64,000 nt of DNA from Peribacillus simplex NBRC 15720 = DSM 1321 (GCF_002243645.1 NZ_CP017704.1:434001-498000), one strand, 5' to 3'. Positions 25,924-34,742 are shown, numbered from the stretch's first letter. Made by a program: numbers and translations. The notes: a model not told the origin generated them from the letters alone.

Positions 25924-27039
25924 TTAAAGACCTCTTGAAAAATGTTTTACTTTTTCCATATCTATCTCCATGCCAAATCCTGGCCCATCCGGGATGATTA
26001 TTTCATAATTCTCATATTTAATTTGGTTTAGCGTAATATTTTCTTTGAAAAGTAACGGTCCAAATAATTCAGTACCGAATTCGAATTTTGGAATGGTTGA
26101 ATAAAGTTGTGCACAAATGGCGGTTCCTAATGATGATTCAATCATCGTTCCGCCATACAAACCAAAACCAACACCTTCAGCAATTGCAGCAACCTTTTTC
26201 GTTTGGGTCATTCCACCATGTTTACATATTTTCAAGGCGAAGGAATTACCTGCTCTATGTTTAGCTATTTGGAATGAATCTTGTAAAGTATTCAATGATT
26301 CATCGGCCATGATCGGGACCTTAAAACGTTCGGTCAATCTTGACATCCCTTCATTATCCCAAGCTGGCAGCGGCTGTTCGACCATGGAAACCCCACCTTC
26401 CTGTAAAGCTTCAATGCAATACGTAGCCGTTGTTTCATCCCATGCTTGATTAACATCAACCGTAATGCGTGCTTGAGCTCCTACGGCTTCAATAATTTTC
26501 AATACATGCTCCACATTCTTATATGGATTACCTTTGCCAATTTTCAATTTGAAGATATTATGACGTTTTTGGTGTAAGGATTCCTTCGCTTCTTCGATAT
26601 CTTTATTCGTATCACCACTTGCCAAAGTCCATGCCACTGGCAATGATTTATGAATTTGTCCACCGAATAATTCATAAGCAGGGATGTTTCTCCTTCTAGC
26701 TACTAAATCCACCATGGCTGATTCAACGACAGCCTTCGCAAAATTATTTCCTCTAACATTTAGTGAAACTTCATGCATGATTTTGTCATAATGGACGGGG
26801 TTTTTACCAATGATAAGTGGGGCGATATATGTATCAATATTCACCTTTATCGCCTCAGGTGTCCCCTCACCATATGAAGCCCCGCCTATTGTCGCCACCT
26901 CTGCCCAACCTTCCGCACCCTCTTCATCCATGACACGGGCAAGAATGATCGTTTGTTCCACGATGGTATGCATGGCAAGCTGATGAGGACGAATTGTGGG
27001 TAAATCAATAATGTATACATCGACTGAACGTATTTTCAT
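25924..27039 (-). CDS. catB: Muconate cycloisomerase (enolase superfamily)
   Basis: 371 residues. Converts cis,cis-muconate to muconolactone. Enolase-superfamily residues: KxK at Lys164/Lys166 (FKLKIGKG), metal ligands Asp195 (TVDVNQAW), Glu221 (MVEQPLP) and Asp246 (IMADES), and Lys270 in ALKICKHGG. The capping domain spans residues 1-125. This is the muconate-lactonizing enzyme subgroup; chloromuconate and dipeptide epimerase relatives share the same motifs. It stands between CoA-transferase B and the DUF3870-like gene. Confidence 0.9.
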   Translation of the reverse strand: MKIRSVDVYIIDLPTIRPHQLAMHTIVEQTIILARVMDEEGAEGWAEVATIGGASYGEGTPEAIKVNIDTYIAPLIIGKNPVHYDKIMHEVSLNVRGNNFAKAVVESAMVDLVARRRNIPAYELFGGQIHKSLPVAWTLASGDTNKDIEEAKESLHQKRHNIFKLKIGKGNPYKNVEHVLKIIEAVGAQARITVDVNQAWDETTATYCIEALQEGGVSMVEQPLPAWDNEGMSRLTERFKVPIMADESLNTLQDSFQIAKHRAGNSFALKICKHGGMTQTKKVAAIAEGVGFGLYGGTMIESSLGTAICAQLYSTIPKFEFGTELFGPLLFKENITLNQIKYENYEIIIPDGPGFGMEIDMEKVKHFSRGL

Positions 27040-27059
27040 TTAATCCACCTTTTTAAAAT

Positions 27060-27692
27060 TTAATAGATAAAATTTGCTTCTGTTTTTGCTCTTACTTCTT
27101 CGATCGTTACACCGGGCATTAATTCTATCAGTGTCAACTGTTTGTCAATAACTTCAAAGACAGCCAACTCGGTGATGATCAAGTCAACGCTCCTAGTGGA
27201 AGTAATGGGGTAGTTGCATTCATTTAAAACTTTACTTTTACCTTCCTTACTTGTATGTGTCATTGTTACGATCACTTTTTTGGCGCCAACCAACAGATCC
27301 ATCGCTCCTCCAACACCCATGATATTCTTGCCAGGTACCGCCCAATTTGCAATTTCCCCGGTTTGACCTACCTGCAAAACACCTAAGATAGCAACATCAA
27401 TGTGTCCTCCACGGATCATTGCAAACGATTCTGCACTATTAAAGAATGATGCACCAATCGATTCCCCTACTGGTAACTTACCTGCATTAACTAAATTGGG
27501 ATCGATTTTATCTTCATCCACTTCTGCAACCCCTAATAATCCATTTTCCGTATGGAAAAAAACATTTTCATCATCAATGTATTTTGCAACCAAGGTCGGA
27601 ATCCCGATTCCAAGGTTCACTATACAAGGACCCGTCAATTCTTTTGCCGCACGTCTTGCTATCATGTTTTGCATTAATTCTTTTTCACCCAT
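27060..27692 (-). CDS. 3-oxoacid CoA-transferase, subunit B
   Basis: 210 residues. The catalytic Glu is Glu49 in FFHTENGLLG, preceded by VNLGIGIPTLVAKYI, both standard for the B subunit of succinyl-CoA:3-oxoacid CoA-transferases. In a catechol cluster the likely reaction is 3-oxoadipate + succinyl-CoA to 3-oxoadipyl-CoA (CatJ/PcaJ). It overlaps subunit A by eight bases, so translation is coupled. Confidence 0.92.
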   Translation of the reverse strand: MGEKELMQNMIARRAAKELTGPCIVNLGIGIPTLVAKYIDDENVFFHTENGLLGVAEVDEDKIDPNLVNAGKLPVGESIGASFFNSAESFAMIRGGHIDVAILGVLQVGQTGEIANWAVPGKNIMGVGGAMDLLVGAKKVIVTMTHTSKEGKSKVLNECNYPITSTRSVDLIITELAVFEVIDKQLTLIELMPGVTIEEVRAKTEANFIY

Positions 27693-28374
27693 AATCTTTC
27701 ACACCTTCCTTCGTCAGGATTTTCTTTGCCTTAATAATTCCATCGACGAATAGATGCGGTGTTACAATTTCCTCTGGCGAGAGTTCTCCAGGTTCAACTA
27801 TCTCATCCACTTCTGCAATTACGACATCTGCGGCCGTTGCCATAACCGAATTAAAGTTTCGAGCCGTTTTATAATACACAAGATTACCAAGCGTATCAGC
27901 CTTCCATGCCCTGATCAAAGCTACATTTGCTCTTATGGCAGGTTCAAAAATATATGTAGCCCCATTTATTTCCCTTTCTTCTTTTCCTTTTGCTAAATCG
28001 GTCCCTACACCCGTTTTCGTATAGTAACCGCCTATACCAGCACCGCCAGCACGAATGGATTCCGCTAATGTCCCCTGTGGTAATAGTTCTAATTCAATTT
28101 CACCACGTTGGTAAAACTCCCCAATTTCACGATTGCTTGTAAAATAAGAGCCGATCGCTTTTTTTATTTTCTTCTGGCTTAGGAGAACTCCCAGACCTTT
28201 CCCTTTCTCGCCTAAATTGTTACTGATCACTGTCAAGCCTGCTACATTCTTTTTGGCCAAACCATCAATTAATGTAAGAGGGGCACCGATCAAGCCAAAT
28301 CCACCTACCATTAATGTATGACCGTTCTTCACACAAGATAAAGCTGCTTCTATATCTTGATGTACCTTCGTCAT
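27685..28374 (-). CDS. 3-oxoacid CoA-transferase, subunit A
   Basis: 229 residues. N-terminal LMVGGFGLIGAPLTLIDGL is the glycine-rich CoA-transferase family 1 motif. GGAGIGGYYTKTGVGTDLAKGK is also standard for subunit A (given here as a partial: GGAGIGGYYTKTGVGTD). It forms the heterodimer or heterotetramer with the product of the next gene. The expected substrate is 3-oxoadipate. Confidence 0.92.
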   Translation of the reverse strand: MTKVHQDIEAALSCVKNGHTLMVGGFGLIGAPLTLIDGLAKKNVAGLTVISNNLGEKGKGLGVLLSQKKIKKAIGSYFTSNREIGEFYQRGEIELELLPQGTLAESIRAGGAGIGGYYTKTGVGTDLAKGKEEREINGATYIFEPAIRANVALIRAWKADTLGNLVYYKTARNFNSVMATAADVVIAEVDEIVEPGELSPEEIVTPHLFVDGIIKAKKILTKEGVKDYG

Positions 28375-28395
28375 GTTTTCCCCACCAATCTCACG

Positions 28396-29115
28396 TTACT
28401 TATTTTCAATTAATGAATCACTTGCCTCAAACCATGCAGGTATTCCAGCAGTCAATAAGCAAATTAGTCCCACTTCCGCTAATTGTTCTTCCGAAGCTCC
28501 ATTTAACCTTGCCGCCTCCATCCATTCCCCAACCTGTTTCCCTTTTAATTCTGTAATGAATATTCCTGTCATCAGGATATGTTTTAGCCTTTTTGAAACG
28601 ACTGAATCACTTAATATATAATCTTTGAGGGAGTTTTGGTCTTCCGATTTAACCAGTTTCAAAACATTCGAGACAAATCCCGTCTCCTCATCACCTAATA
28701 ATTCAATCATATAATGCAGGATTTCTTCTGCTGTTTCTTTATGGCCACTTACTTCGGGATATCGAATGCCTTTAAGTGTAAGGGCATATTCCAAAGACTT
28801 TATCCCTGTTTTCAAAGCCTTAGTTCCGTTATATAAGTATGAAACTATTAGGTATTCCACCAGTTCCGGTACTGTTGCTCCACCATCCATTGCCCCTTTT
28901 GTATGGTAAACCATACTCCGTTCATACAACCTCGCAGCATTCATGCCTACCAGTAATATATCTTTCTCCTTCTTCGTCAAGGCTCCCTCTTGCATGATGT
29001 TACTGCGCAAGTTGGTATAGTGATCAAGTGCATTAGGGCTATAATCGTGCATCTTTTGCACCCAGCCTGGTACCACATCATAAACTTCTTTGAAATACAA
29101 TAATCCTTCGCTCAT
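28396..29115 (-). CDS. Carboxymuconolactone decarboxylase-family protein
   Basis: 239 residues, about twice the length of a classical decarboxylase, with two CMD-like repeats: one at residues ~30-105 (KEKDILLVGMNAARLYERSM, YHTKGAMDGGATVPEL) and one at ~150-230 (HILMTGIFITELKGKQVGEW, AARLNGASEEQLAEVGLI). The CxxC pair of AhpD-type peroxidases is absent, so a redox role is unlikely. In a catechol pathway no carboxymuconolactone is formed, so its job may be isomerisation of muconolactone or another lactone step. That is an inference from the missing CatC. Confidence 0.75.
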   Translation of the reverse strand: MSEGLLYFKEVYDVVPGWVQKMHDYSPNALDHYTNLRSNIMQEGALTKKEKDILLVGMNAARLYERSMVYHTKGAMDGGATVPELVEYLIVSYLYNGTKALKTGIKSLEYALTLKGIRYPEVSGHKETAEEILHYMIELLGDEETGFVSNVLKLVKSEDQNSLKDYILSDSVVSKRLKHILMTGIFITELKGKQVGEWMEAARLNGASEEQLAEVGLICLLTAGIPAWFEASDSLIENK

Positions 29116-29129
29116 TCGTCTGCACCTCT

Positions 29130-29816
29130 TTAAATTAATTGAGAGTCAAGTATCGATAGTGCTCTTATTGGTGAGGCTGTTGCATTTTTTAGTTTCAAAG
29201 GAATCCCGAAAAAAAGAAAACGAGAATGCTTAGGCAATTTTTCCAGATTCACTAGATTTTCAACGATATATATATCATTGTTCAGTAACTTTTGATGAAT
29301 TCCGCTTTCTGAATCTTGGTTCAAATCGGCATTTGGCAAATCCAACCCGACAATATGTATTTGCTTTTCAATTAACCATTGTGCCACACTATCATCTAAT
29401 GCCTGCGCTTCAAAAAAGCCTTCTTCCCCCCATGATCTGCCCCATGTCCTAATCAGGACGATATCGTCTTTTTCAACATATACTCCCTGCCTGCGTTCGG
29501 CCTCTTCAAGTAAATCTTTCGTAACAGGTTCATGTGTCGCTTTTAACATGCTTACATCCAGTATGAGGGCATCCCCAAACATATTCTTCAGATTGATGGT
29601 TTCAACCGACTCCCCGTTTTCTGAGTAATGTGAAGCCACATCCACATGTGTCCCACTATGGTCAGAAAAAGAAATCAACTTGGAACGGTAGCCTTTAGGA
29701 AGTGAATCATATTTCCCCTTATGTTCAAGAGGTTCATCTTTAATCCCTATTGCAGGTAAATCATTATTCGTAACTAGACCATCGTAAAGTTCCAATGTTA
29801 AATCAATGATTTTCAA
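29130..29816 (-). CDS. Cyclase-family metal hydrolase (kynurenine formamidase-like)
   Basis: 228 residues from TTG at 29816, which has GGGGG eight bases upstream; an ATG at 29837 lacks a ribosome-binding site. The metal motif HxGTHxDxxxH is SDHSGTHVDVASHY near residue 60, as in KynB and the isatin hydrolase group. These enzymes open lactones, lactams or N-formyl amides. Here it could hydrolyse a lactone in the ortho-cleavage pathway. Unlike most KynB proteins it does not sit with tryptophan genes. Confidence 0.8.
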   Translation of the reverse strand: MKIIDLTLELYDGLVTNNDLPAIGIKDEPLEHKGKYDSLPKGYRSKLISFSDHSGTHVDVASHYSENGESVETINLKNMFGDALILDVSMLKATHEPVTKDLLEEAERRQGVYVEKDDIVLIRTWGRSWGEEGFFEAQALDDSVAQWLIEKQIHIVGLDLPNADLNQDSESGIHQKLLNNDIYIVENLVNLEKLPKHSRFLFFGIPLKLKNATASPIRALSILDSQLI

Positions 29817-29863
29817 CGATAAAACCCCCAAATTCATTAAGCGTTTACATTATCACGACAAAA

Positions 29864-29967
29864 TGGCTACCCTAAACATTACTATCAATAATTGACAGCA
29901 GGTGTTTAAGGTAGCCAGTTGTTCACTAGTTGTTATTAAAAAAGGTTATTTTTTAATAGCTAATGAA
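29864..29967 (-). ncRNA. Double-hairpin leader/terminator element A
   Basis: On the minus strand a first hairpin (29967-29922; arms TTCATTAG / CTAGTGAA and TATTAAAAAA / TTTTTTAATA) is followed at once by a second (29917-29864; arms TGGCTACCTTAAACA / TGTTTAGGGTAGCCA). It lies between the alpha/beta hydrolase gene and the cyclase gene. Element B at 30946-31055 has the same order of hairpins and similar sequence. It may be a terminator pair, an attenuator or a small mobile repeat. Confidence 0.5.
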
Positions 29968-30055
29968 TAGGCAATAATTAAGTTTATTATATATTCATAA
30001 TATTACACTATTTTCTGTTAATTACAATATTTTTTTAAAAATATCTTCAAAAAAA

Positions 30056-30889
30056 TCAAATTCGTTTTAAGAAAGACTTTATCTCTTTGTTAATCTCCGC
30101 CCTATTTTCAAACACCATTGTATAGTGGTTACAAGTTGAAACGATTGTTTCAATATCAGGTGTATATTTCTTCGTATCATCATAGGCTTCTTCATAAAAT
30201 AATGGAGGAAAATCCCCTATTTTCCCACTGGCATAGACCAATAAGGTTTTACAGGAAATTTGTCTACAAACTTCTTTAGGGACAAAAGAATAAAAACTAT
30301 TGAAATCTGTAAGAATGCTATCTTCTGAAGATTTATTCTCCCAGTGACCCTCCACTTCATGAACCTCATACTCCACCACACTTTGCAGATGATCCGTCCA
30401 TTTGATACCCAAACGGCTATAGATTTCTTTAATTTCTGCAATATAGCTTTCTTGAGATTCATATTCTTTACTTAATCGTCCTAATGATGGTTGTACGATG
30501 TCCCTTTGTTGTTGAGAGGAAGTGGCCGCACCATCCAATAATATCAGGGCCTGTACCGAGTTTAACTTGCTGGCTACAACGCTTGAAATGAAGGCTCCCA
30601 TTGAATACCCGATTAAAATCGGATTTTTAATCTTTAACTCTTGCATTAACTCAATTACATCTTCTGCATGTTTGAAAAGAGAAGACTGCACATCTGCCCT
30701 TGAACTATTTCCCCTTCCTCTTAAGTCAATCGAAATGACTCTGTACTCTCCTTTTAACATTTCTGCATAATAATGCATTTGCTTATGATTACCCGTTAAA
30801 CCATGTATGGCGATGATTGGCCCTTTTGTTCCAGGATAATCTGCAATTTGGATTCTTTGATTCCCCAATTCCTTTACATACATTTCCAT
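30056..30889 (-). CDS. Alpha/beta hydrolase, candidate 3-oxoadipate enol-lactonase
   Basis: 277 residues. Alpha/beta-hydrolase marks: IAIHGLTGNHKQM (oxyanion region, HG at 29-30), IDLRGRGNSSR, nucleophile Ser96 in GYSMGAF, and a His near residue 252 in TCNHYTMV. In the pathway context it fits the enol-lactone hydrolase step (PcaD/CatD), giving 3-oxoadipate. Substrate is not provable from motifs, since many esterases share them. Start ATG 30889 follows GGAGTG. It has its own leader (element B), so it can be expressed apart from the genes upstream. Confidence 0.8.
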   Translation of the reverse strand: MEMYVKELGNQRIQIADYPGTKGPIIAIHGLTGNHKQMHYYAEMLKGEYRVISIDLRGRGNSSRADVQSSLFKHAEDVIELMQELKIKNPILIGYSMGAFISSVVASKLNSVQALILLDGAATSSQQQRDIVQPSLGRLSKEYESQESYIAEIKEIYSRLGIKWTDHLQSVVEYEVHEVEGHWENKSSEDSILTDFNSFYSFVPKEVCRQISCKTLLVYASGKIGDFPPLFYEEAYDDTKKYTPDIETIVSTCNHYTMVFENRAEINKEIKSFLKRI

Positions 30890-30945
30890 AGTAACACTCC
30901 TTCATTTCCATGATTATTAACATAAACCAGCCTACATATTTATAT

Positions 30946-31055
30946 AAAAAAAGCTATCTTAACTTCACCATCAAGGTAACTTGATCGAGAAATTAAGATA
31001 GCCAGTCAGTTCATTAATTTTCATTAAAAAAGGGCTTTTTTTAATGATTAATGAA
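30946..31055 (-). ncRNA. Double-hairpin leader/terminator element B
   Basis: Minus strand: first hairpin 31055-31010 (TTCATTAAT / ATTAATGAA, then CATTAAAAAA / TTTTTTAATG), second hairpin 31002-30953 (GCTATCTTAA / TTAAGATAGC with an inner ATCAAG / CTTGAT) followed by seven T residues, a classic intrinsic terminator. It lies between the PPOX-like gene and the alpha/beta hydrolase gene. Compared with element A, base pairs change on both arms (for example ACC/GGT to ATC/GAT), which points to selection on structure. Confidence 0.6.
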
Positions 31056-31168
31056 TAGGCAAGATATAAATACATGTAATGATTCCATTTTACATGAAGT
31101 TCTAATTTTTTCAATTATAATTTGATAATTTTGATTTCTTAGTAACTTAAATTCGGTACCTGGGAATT

Positions 31169-31630
31169 TTATTGAAGGAGGTCCTCTATGGTCTCACTCC
31201 ATCGTTCAACAATTTCTTTAGGGTTTTTCAAGTCGATTTTAATTCCAGAGGTTATTTCAGCATACTTAGCAATATCCTCCCGTGCCTCTACTATTTTGGC
31301 GTGGAATCTTTCTCTTTGGTATTGGACATTTGGCAGCTCTTTTAATCTCTCTAATGAAAGTCGAATATATTGTGCTTTACCTTTCCAAAACAAAACCAGT
31401 GTAGCTTTATGGGTACGAATGACATTGGCTGTAGTCGAAGTATCCGGCCATAGGCCAATCCTTAATTCGTTCCTGCTTATCGCTACGATCTCACCCACGC
31501 TAATCATTGCAGTATGTGGCCATCCTTCTTCACTTACCGTCAACAGCATCATGGCTTCATGCTGCTTGTCGACAAGTTCTTTACCATTTAACAAGTCGAA
31601 TACCTCTTCTGACATTTCCATCCCATTCAT
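31169..31630 (-). CDS. Pyridoxamine 5'-phosphate oxidase-family (FMN-binding) protein
   Basis: 153 residues with a split-barrel flavin-binding fold: VDKQHEAMMLLTVSEEGWPH, TAMISVGEIVAISRNELRIG, KATLVLFWKGKAQYIRLSL. It lies 35 bases after the flavin prenyltransferase gene, in the same transcript as the decarboxylase. A flavin-linked role next to a prenylated-FMN system is plausible, for example FMN handling, but no such function is established for this family. It occupies the place where bsdBCD-type operons have a small third gene, to which it shows no likeness. Confidence 0.75.
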   Translation of the reverse strand: MNGMEMSEEVFDLLNGKELVDKQHEAMMLLTVSEEGWPHTAMISVGEIVAISRNELRIGLWPDTSTTANVIRTHKATLVLFWKGKAQYIRLSLERLKELPNVQYQRERFHAKIVEAREDIAKYAEITSGIKIDLKNPKEIVERWSETIEDLLQ

Positions 31631-31665
31631 TTTTTCACCTTTTTCATTAATTCACTAGTAATCTG

Positions 31666-32241
31666 TTATATTTTGGTGCGATATTTCATTCCGTCCCACC
31701 GTTTCGCACCGTGAGCATCGATTTCAAATTGATCTAACGCCCTATAAGCCAGATGGTCAATGATATCGTTAACATTCTCAGGATGATTATAGAAGGCTGG
31801 CATCGGAGGGAATATAATAGTCCCCATTTTGGAAAGCTCCATCATATTCTCCAAATGAATCGTATTTAGAGGTGTTTCTCTTGTCATTAGTAATAATTTT
31901 TTTCTTTCTTTCAACATGACATCAGCAGATCGCGTTAATAAATTATCCGCTAGTCCCATGCGAATGGAAGCAAGTGTTTTCATACTGCAAGGTGCTACGA
32001 TCATGCCATCAACCCGGAAAGATCCACTTGATATTCTTGCTGCTTGATCTTTGTAAGAATAGGAATGATCAGCTAATCCCTCCACGTCTTTAACAGAATA
32101 TGAAGTTTCATGTTGAATGGTGGCATGTGCCCAAGGGGACATGATTAAATGGGTCTCCACTTCACTGCTTTTAAGCATCTGAAGAATCCTAATTCCGAAA
32201 ATGGCTCCAGTCGCTCCTGTTATCCCAACAATGATTTTCAT
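31666..32241 (-). CDS. UbiX-family flavin prenyltransferase
   Basis: 191 residues. It makes prenylated FMN, the cofactor of UbiD decarboxylases. Signs: GITGATGAIFGIRILQML at the N-terminus (FMN phosphate loop), MIVAPCSMKTLASIRMGLAD, LLLMTRETPLNTIHLENM and the closing FEIDAHGAKRWDG, all standard for UbiX/Pad1/BsdB. It lies 55 bases after the decarboxylase gene. Confidence 0.93.
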   Translation of the reverse strand: MKIIVGITGATGAIFGIRILQMLKSSEVETHLIMSPWAHATIQHETSYSVKDVEGLADHSYSYKDQAARISSGSFRVDGMIVAPCSMKTLASIRMGLADNLLTRSADVMLKERKKLLLMTRETPLNTIHLENMMELSKMGTIIFPPMPAFYNHPENVNDIIDHLAYRALDQFEIDAHGAKRWDGMKYRTKI

Positions 32242-32296
32242 TATTTCCCCTCCTTATTCATTAGTCATTGAATCGAAACTTTAAAATATTGAGAAC

Positions 32297-33784
32297 TTAT
32301 ACATTGGAGAATCCAGGCACAAATCGCCTTGGATCTACCTGTTTAAATTTAGACCTTTTAAATTCATCTTTTAAATGAAACGGTACTGTACAGTCAAAAA
32401 TGGTCTTACAGGAAATCCCCTTTTCCTGAATGGTAGGGCTGTATGCGGGATCTTGTGAAGGATCTAACGGGTGACAGCGCACTCCAGGAATGAAAACCGT
32501 ATCAACATCACCTTGATAACGAGTATTTAACGCCCATAAAACATCATTACTATCGAAGGGATCCACATCCTCATCCACTATGAATACATGCTTTAGTTCA
32601 GAAAAGGCAGAGAACGCCAATAGTGCAGCTTGTCTTTGGCGACCTTCATCACTTGGCTGACTTTTCTTGAATTGAAGAACAGCCATATATTTACCTCCTC
32701 CTGAAGTATGGGCATAAACATTCAATAATTTGCCTGGCATGGCCTTCTCCACCATTTGCAGAATGCTTGCTTCAGTTGGAATGCCAGCCATATTCACATG
32801 TTCTTCACTTGGTCCAATAACTGTTTGCATGATTGGATTGACACGGTGCGTTACAGCTTTCACTTTGATTAGAGGCAGGTCCGCAACAGCTGAACCTGTA
32901 TAACCAGGGAATTCCGGCATTGCTTTTCCAGTATTGGTGTTTTGATCTTCCCGAACGCGCACTCCGGGAACCAACTCCCCTTCTATTACATATTCAGCAT
33001 TTGCGATAGCTTTTTCATCAATGGTCAAGCATTGGACCAATTCTACCGCTTCTTTCCTAATCGCCCCTGCAACACTCAACTCATTAAAGCCAAGGGGAGT
33101 CGTAGGTGCTTCAAAACAAGCAGCGACTTCAATAGCAGGGTCAACACCGATACTAATGGAAATTGGTAACGGTTTTCCTGCTTTTTCAGCCTTTTCACGA
33201 AAAACTTCTAAATGGCGGCCAGGAACAAAATACATAGACATCTCATCTTTACTTTGTAAACATAAACGATGTATCGTTATATCAGATTCACCCGTTTCTG
33301 AATCGGAGGCATAGCACATGCCTATGGTGATATACGGGCCTGCATCTTCCTCTGTATTCGTAGGCGCAGGTATTAACTTTCTGATATCGAAATCCGGATC
33401 TTCTGCATAGTGAACCACTTCTTGAGCTTTAGCTTTATCATTTGAAATGATGATTGGATCAATTGGATTTTTTACAGCTTCATTTAAAAGGAACCCCAGT
33501 CGCTCCGGTTTTGTATCCAGCATGAGACCGACTCTTTCCCGGCTGGCTAAAAGTCCAATCACCACGCTTGAATCTTCATGACCTAATACATGATTGAAAA
33601 CCATGGCAGGTCCAATTTTTGTTGGACGCATTACTGTTCCGCCAGCACCGACATGACGATAAACTCCAGATAATTCAGCATGAGGATTGACTGGTTCATC
33701 CGTTTCAATCAATTGTCCTGGAATGGACTTCAGTAGTTCCAAGGCAGAACGTAAATCTGTCACTTTATTCATTTTTTCAGACAT
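32297..33784 (-). CDS. UbiD-family aromatic acid decarboxylase
   Basis: 495 residues from ATG at 33784 (AGGGGG upstream). UbiD fold with the prenyl-FMN and metal sites: ITIHRLCLQSKDEMSMYFVP, FVPGRHLEV, the conserved ISIGVDPAIEVAACFEAPTT stretch and GLRVREDQ-like VPGVRVREDQNTN supplying the E-R-E residues. It decarboxylates aromatic acids non-oxidatively. Given the catechol dioxygenase and AAHS importer in the same cluster, protocatechuate or a dihydroxybenzoate to catechol is the most economical reaction. Hydroxybenzoate to phenol would need a phenol hydroxylase, which is not seen. Confidence 0.9.
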   Translation of the reverse strand: MSEKMNKVTDLRSALELLKSIPGQLIETDEPVNPHAELSGVYRHVGAGGTVMRPTKIGPAMVFNHVLGHEDSSVVIGLLASRERVGLMLDTKPERLGFLLNEAVKNPIDPIIISNDKAKAQEVVHYAEDPDFDIRKLIPAPTNTEEDAGPYITIGMCYASDSETGESDITIHRLCLQSKDEMSMYFVPGRHLEVFREKAEKAGKPLPISISIGVDPAIEVAACFEAPTTPLGFNELSVAGAIRKEAVELVQCLTIDEKAIANAEYVIEGELVPGVRVREDQNTNTGKAMPEFPGYTGSAVADLPLIKVKAVTHRVNPIMQTVIGPSEEHVNMAGIPTEASILQMVEKAMPGKLLNVYAHTSGGGKYMAVLQFKKSQPSDEGRQRQAALLAFSAFSELKHVFIVDEDVDPFDSNDVLWALNTRYQGDVDTVFIPGVRCHPLDPSQDPAYSPTIQEKGISCKTIFDCTVPFHLKDEFKRSKFKQVDPRRFVPGFSNV

Positions 33785-33851
33785 TAAAAATCCCCCTATC
33801 ACTTTATGACCAGTATCCTATGTATCAATCAAATTCAAATAACCTATATGG

Positions 33852-33869
33852 TATCGGTTACAACTGATA
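33852..33869. promoter_or_regulatory. Dyad in the ubiD promoter region, candidate MerR-type operator
   Basis: TATCGGTTACAACTGATA is an 18-bp near-palindrome (one mismatched pair) in the 130-base gap between the MerR-family gene and the decarboxylase gene. A related half (GCTACAACCGATT) lies at 34856-34868 upstream of the regulator. MerR proteins act on dyads between the -35 and -10 boxes. Confidence 0.5.
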
Positions 33870-33914
33870 TTCTAAAGTGTATTTCTACTATACAGTCAAT
33901 GGATATTTGAAAAT

Positions 33915-34742
33915 TCAAGTAATTTTCTCTACAGGGATTTGCAGCTGACAAAAATCAACACTATTATCATTCTCGTAAAAGGTCGTATCCAATAAGCAAG
34001 CGTCCACGACGTCCCCTACAATTCTATACTGATTTTCACTGATCCAATGAACCAATTCATTTAAAAACGCAATGTTATATGGCATTCCATATTTATACAC
34101 ACATGCATATTGACCAGTAGGCAACGTCATCATGTTATCCATATAAGGATCTATAAAGGGTAATGAAGTATATATTCCCGCACCCTCGAAAACATCATCC
34201 GTTCCAAGCTTATCCTTTAAAATAACCGTGCCAAATCCCTCTGACGGAAGCATCTCATGTTTACTTAATACATTCCAAGCTTTCATCAGCGTTAAATGTA
34301 ATTCTTCTCGGCACAATTCATTTTCAAATGGTATAAATAAGACATGCCTTTCAGGAAATTCTTCTATAATAGGTTTATCCAATTCACTTTTAATATTTTT
34401 GGCTTCTGAATATTTCATTAATCTCTGCTGAATAAATGTACGTGTATTCATCAAGGCATTTATTTCTTTATCAATGAATTCTTGATGAAATTCCAAAAGT
34501 GACATAGCAGTAGTTAAATTCCGATTCCCTATATGGTCCTTAATATCATTCAGTTTGATGCCAATCGACTTCAAAAAGCAAATTTCCCTTAGAAACGGAA
34601 TCTGAACTGCACTATAATACCGATAACCATGTTCATCTATATGTACAGGTTTAAATAATTCGATCTTATCGTAATAAATGAGTGTTTGCCTTGAGATACT
34701 GTGAATGGAAGCCATTTCACTGATTGATAAGTAATTGCCCAA
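33915..34742 (-). CDS. MerR-family regulator with GyrI-like effector domain
   Basis: 275 residues from TTG at 34742, with GGAGG seven bases upstream; the protein then starts MGNYLSISEMASIHSISRQT. The helix-turn-helix and wing run to KPVHIDEHGYRYYSAVQ. Residues ~75-120 form the dimer coiled coil. The rest is a GyrI/BmrR-like ligand-binding domain (IEEFPERHVLFIPFE, GIYTSLPFI, YACVYKYGMPYN). It probably activates the decarboxylase genes just downstream when the aromatic acid is present. Confidence 0.88.
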   Translation of the reverse strand: MGNYLSISEMASIHSISRQTLIYYDKIELFKPVHIDEHGYRYYSAVQIPFLREICFLKSIGIKLNDIKDHIGNRNLTTAMSLLEFHQEFIDKEINALMNTRTFIQQRLMKYSEAKNIKSELDKPIIEEFPERHVLFIPFENELCREELHLTLMKAWNVLSKHEMLPSEGFGTVILKDKLGTDDVFEGAGIYTSLPFIDPYMDNMMTLPTGQYACVYKYGMPYNIAFLNELVHWISENQYRIVGDVVDACLLDTTFYENDNSVDFCQLQIPVEKIT

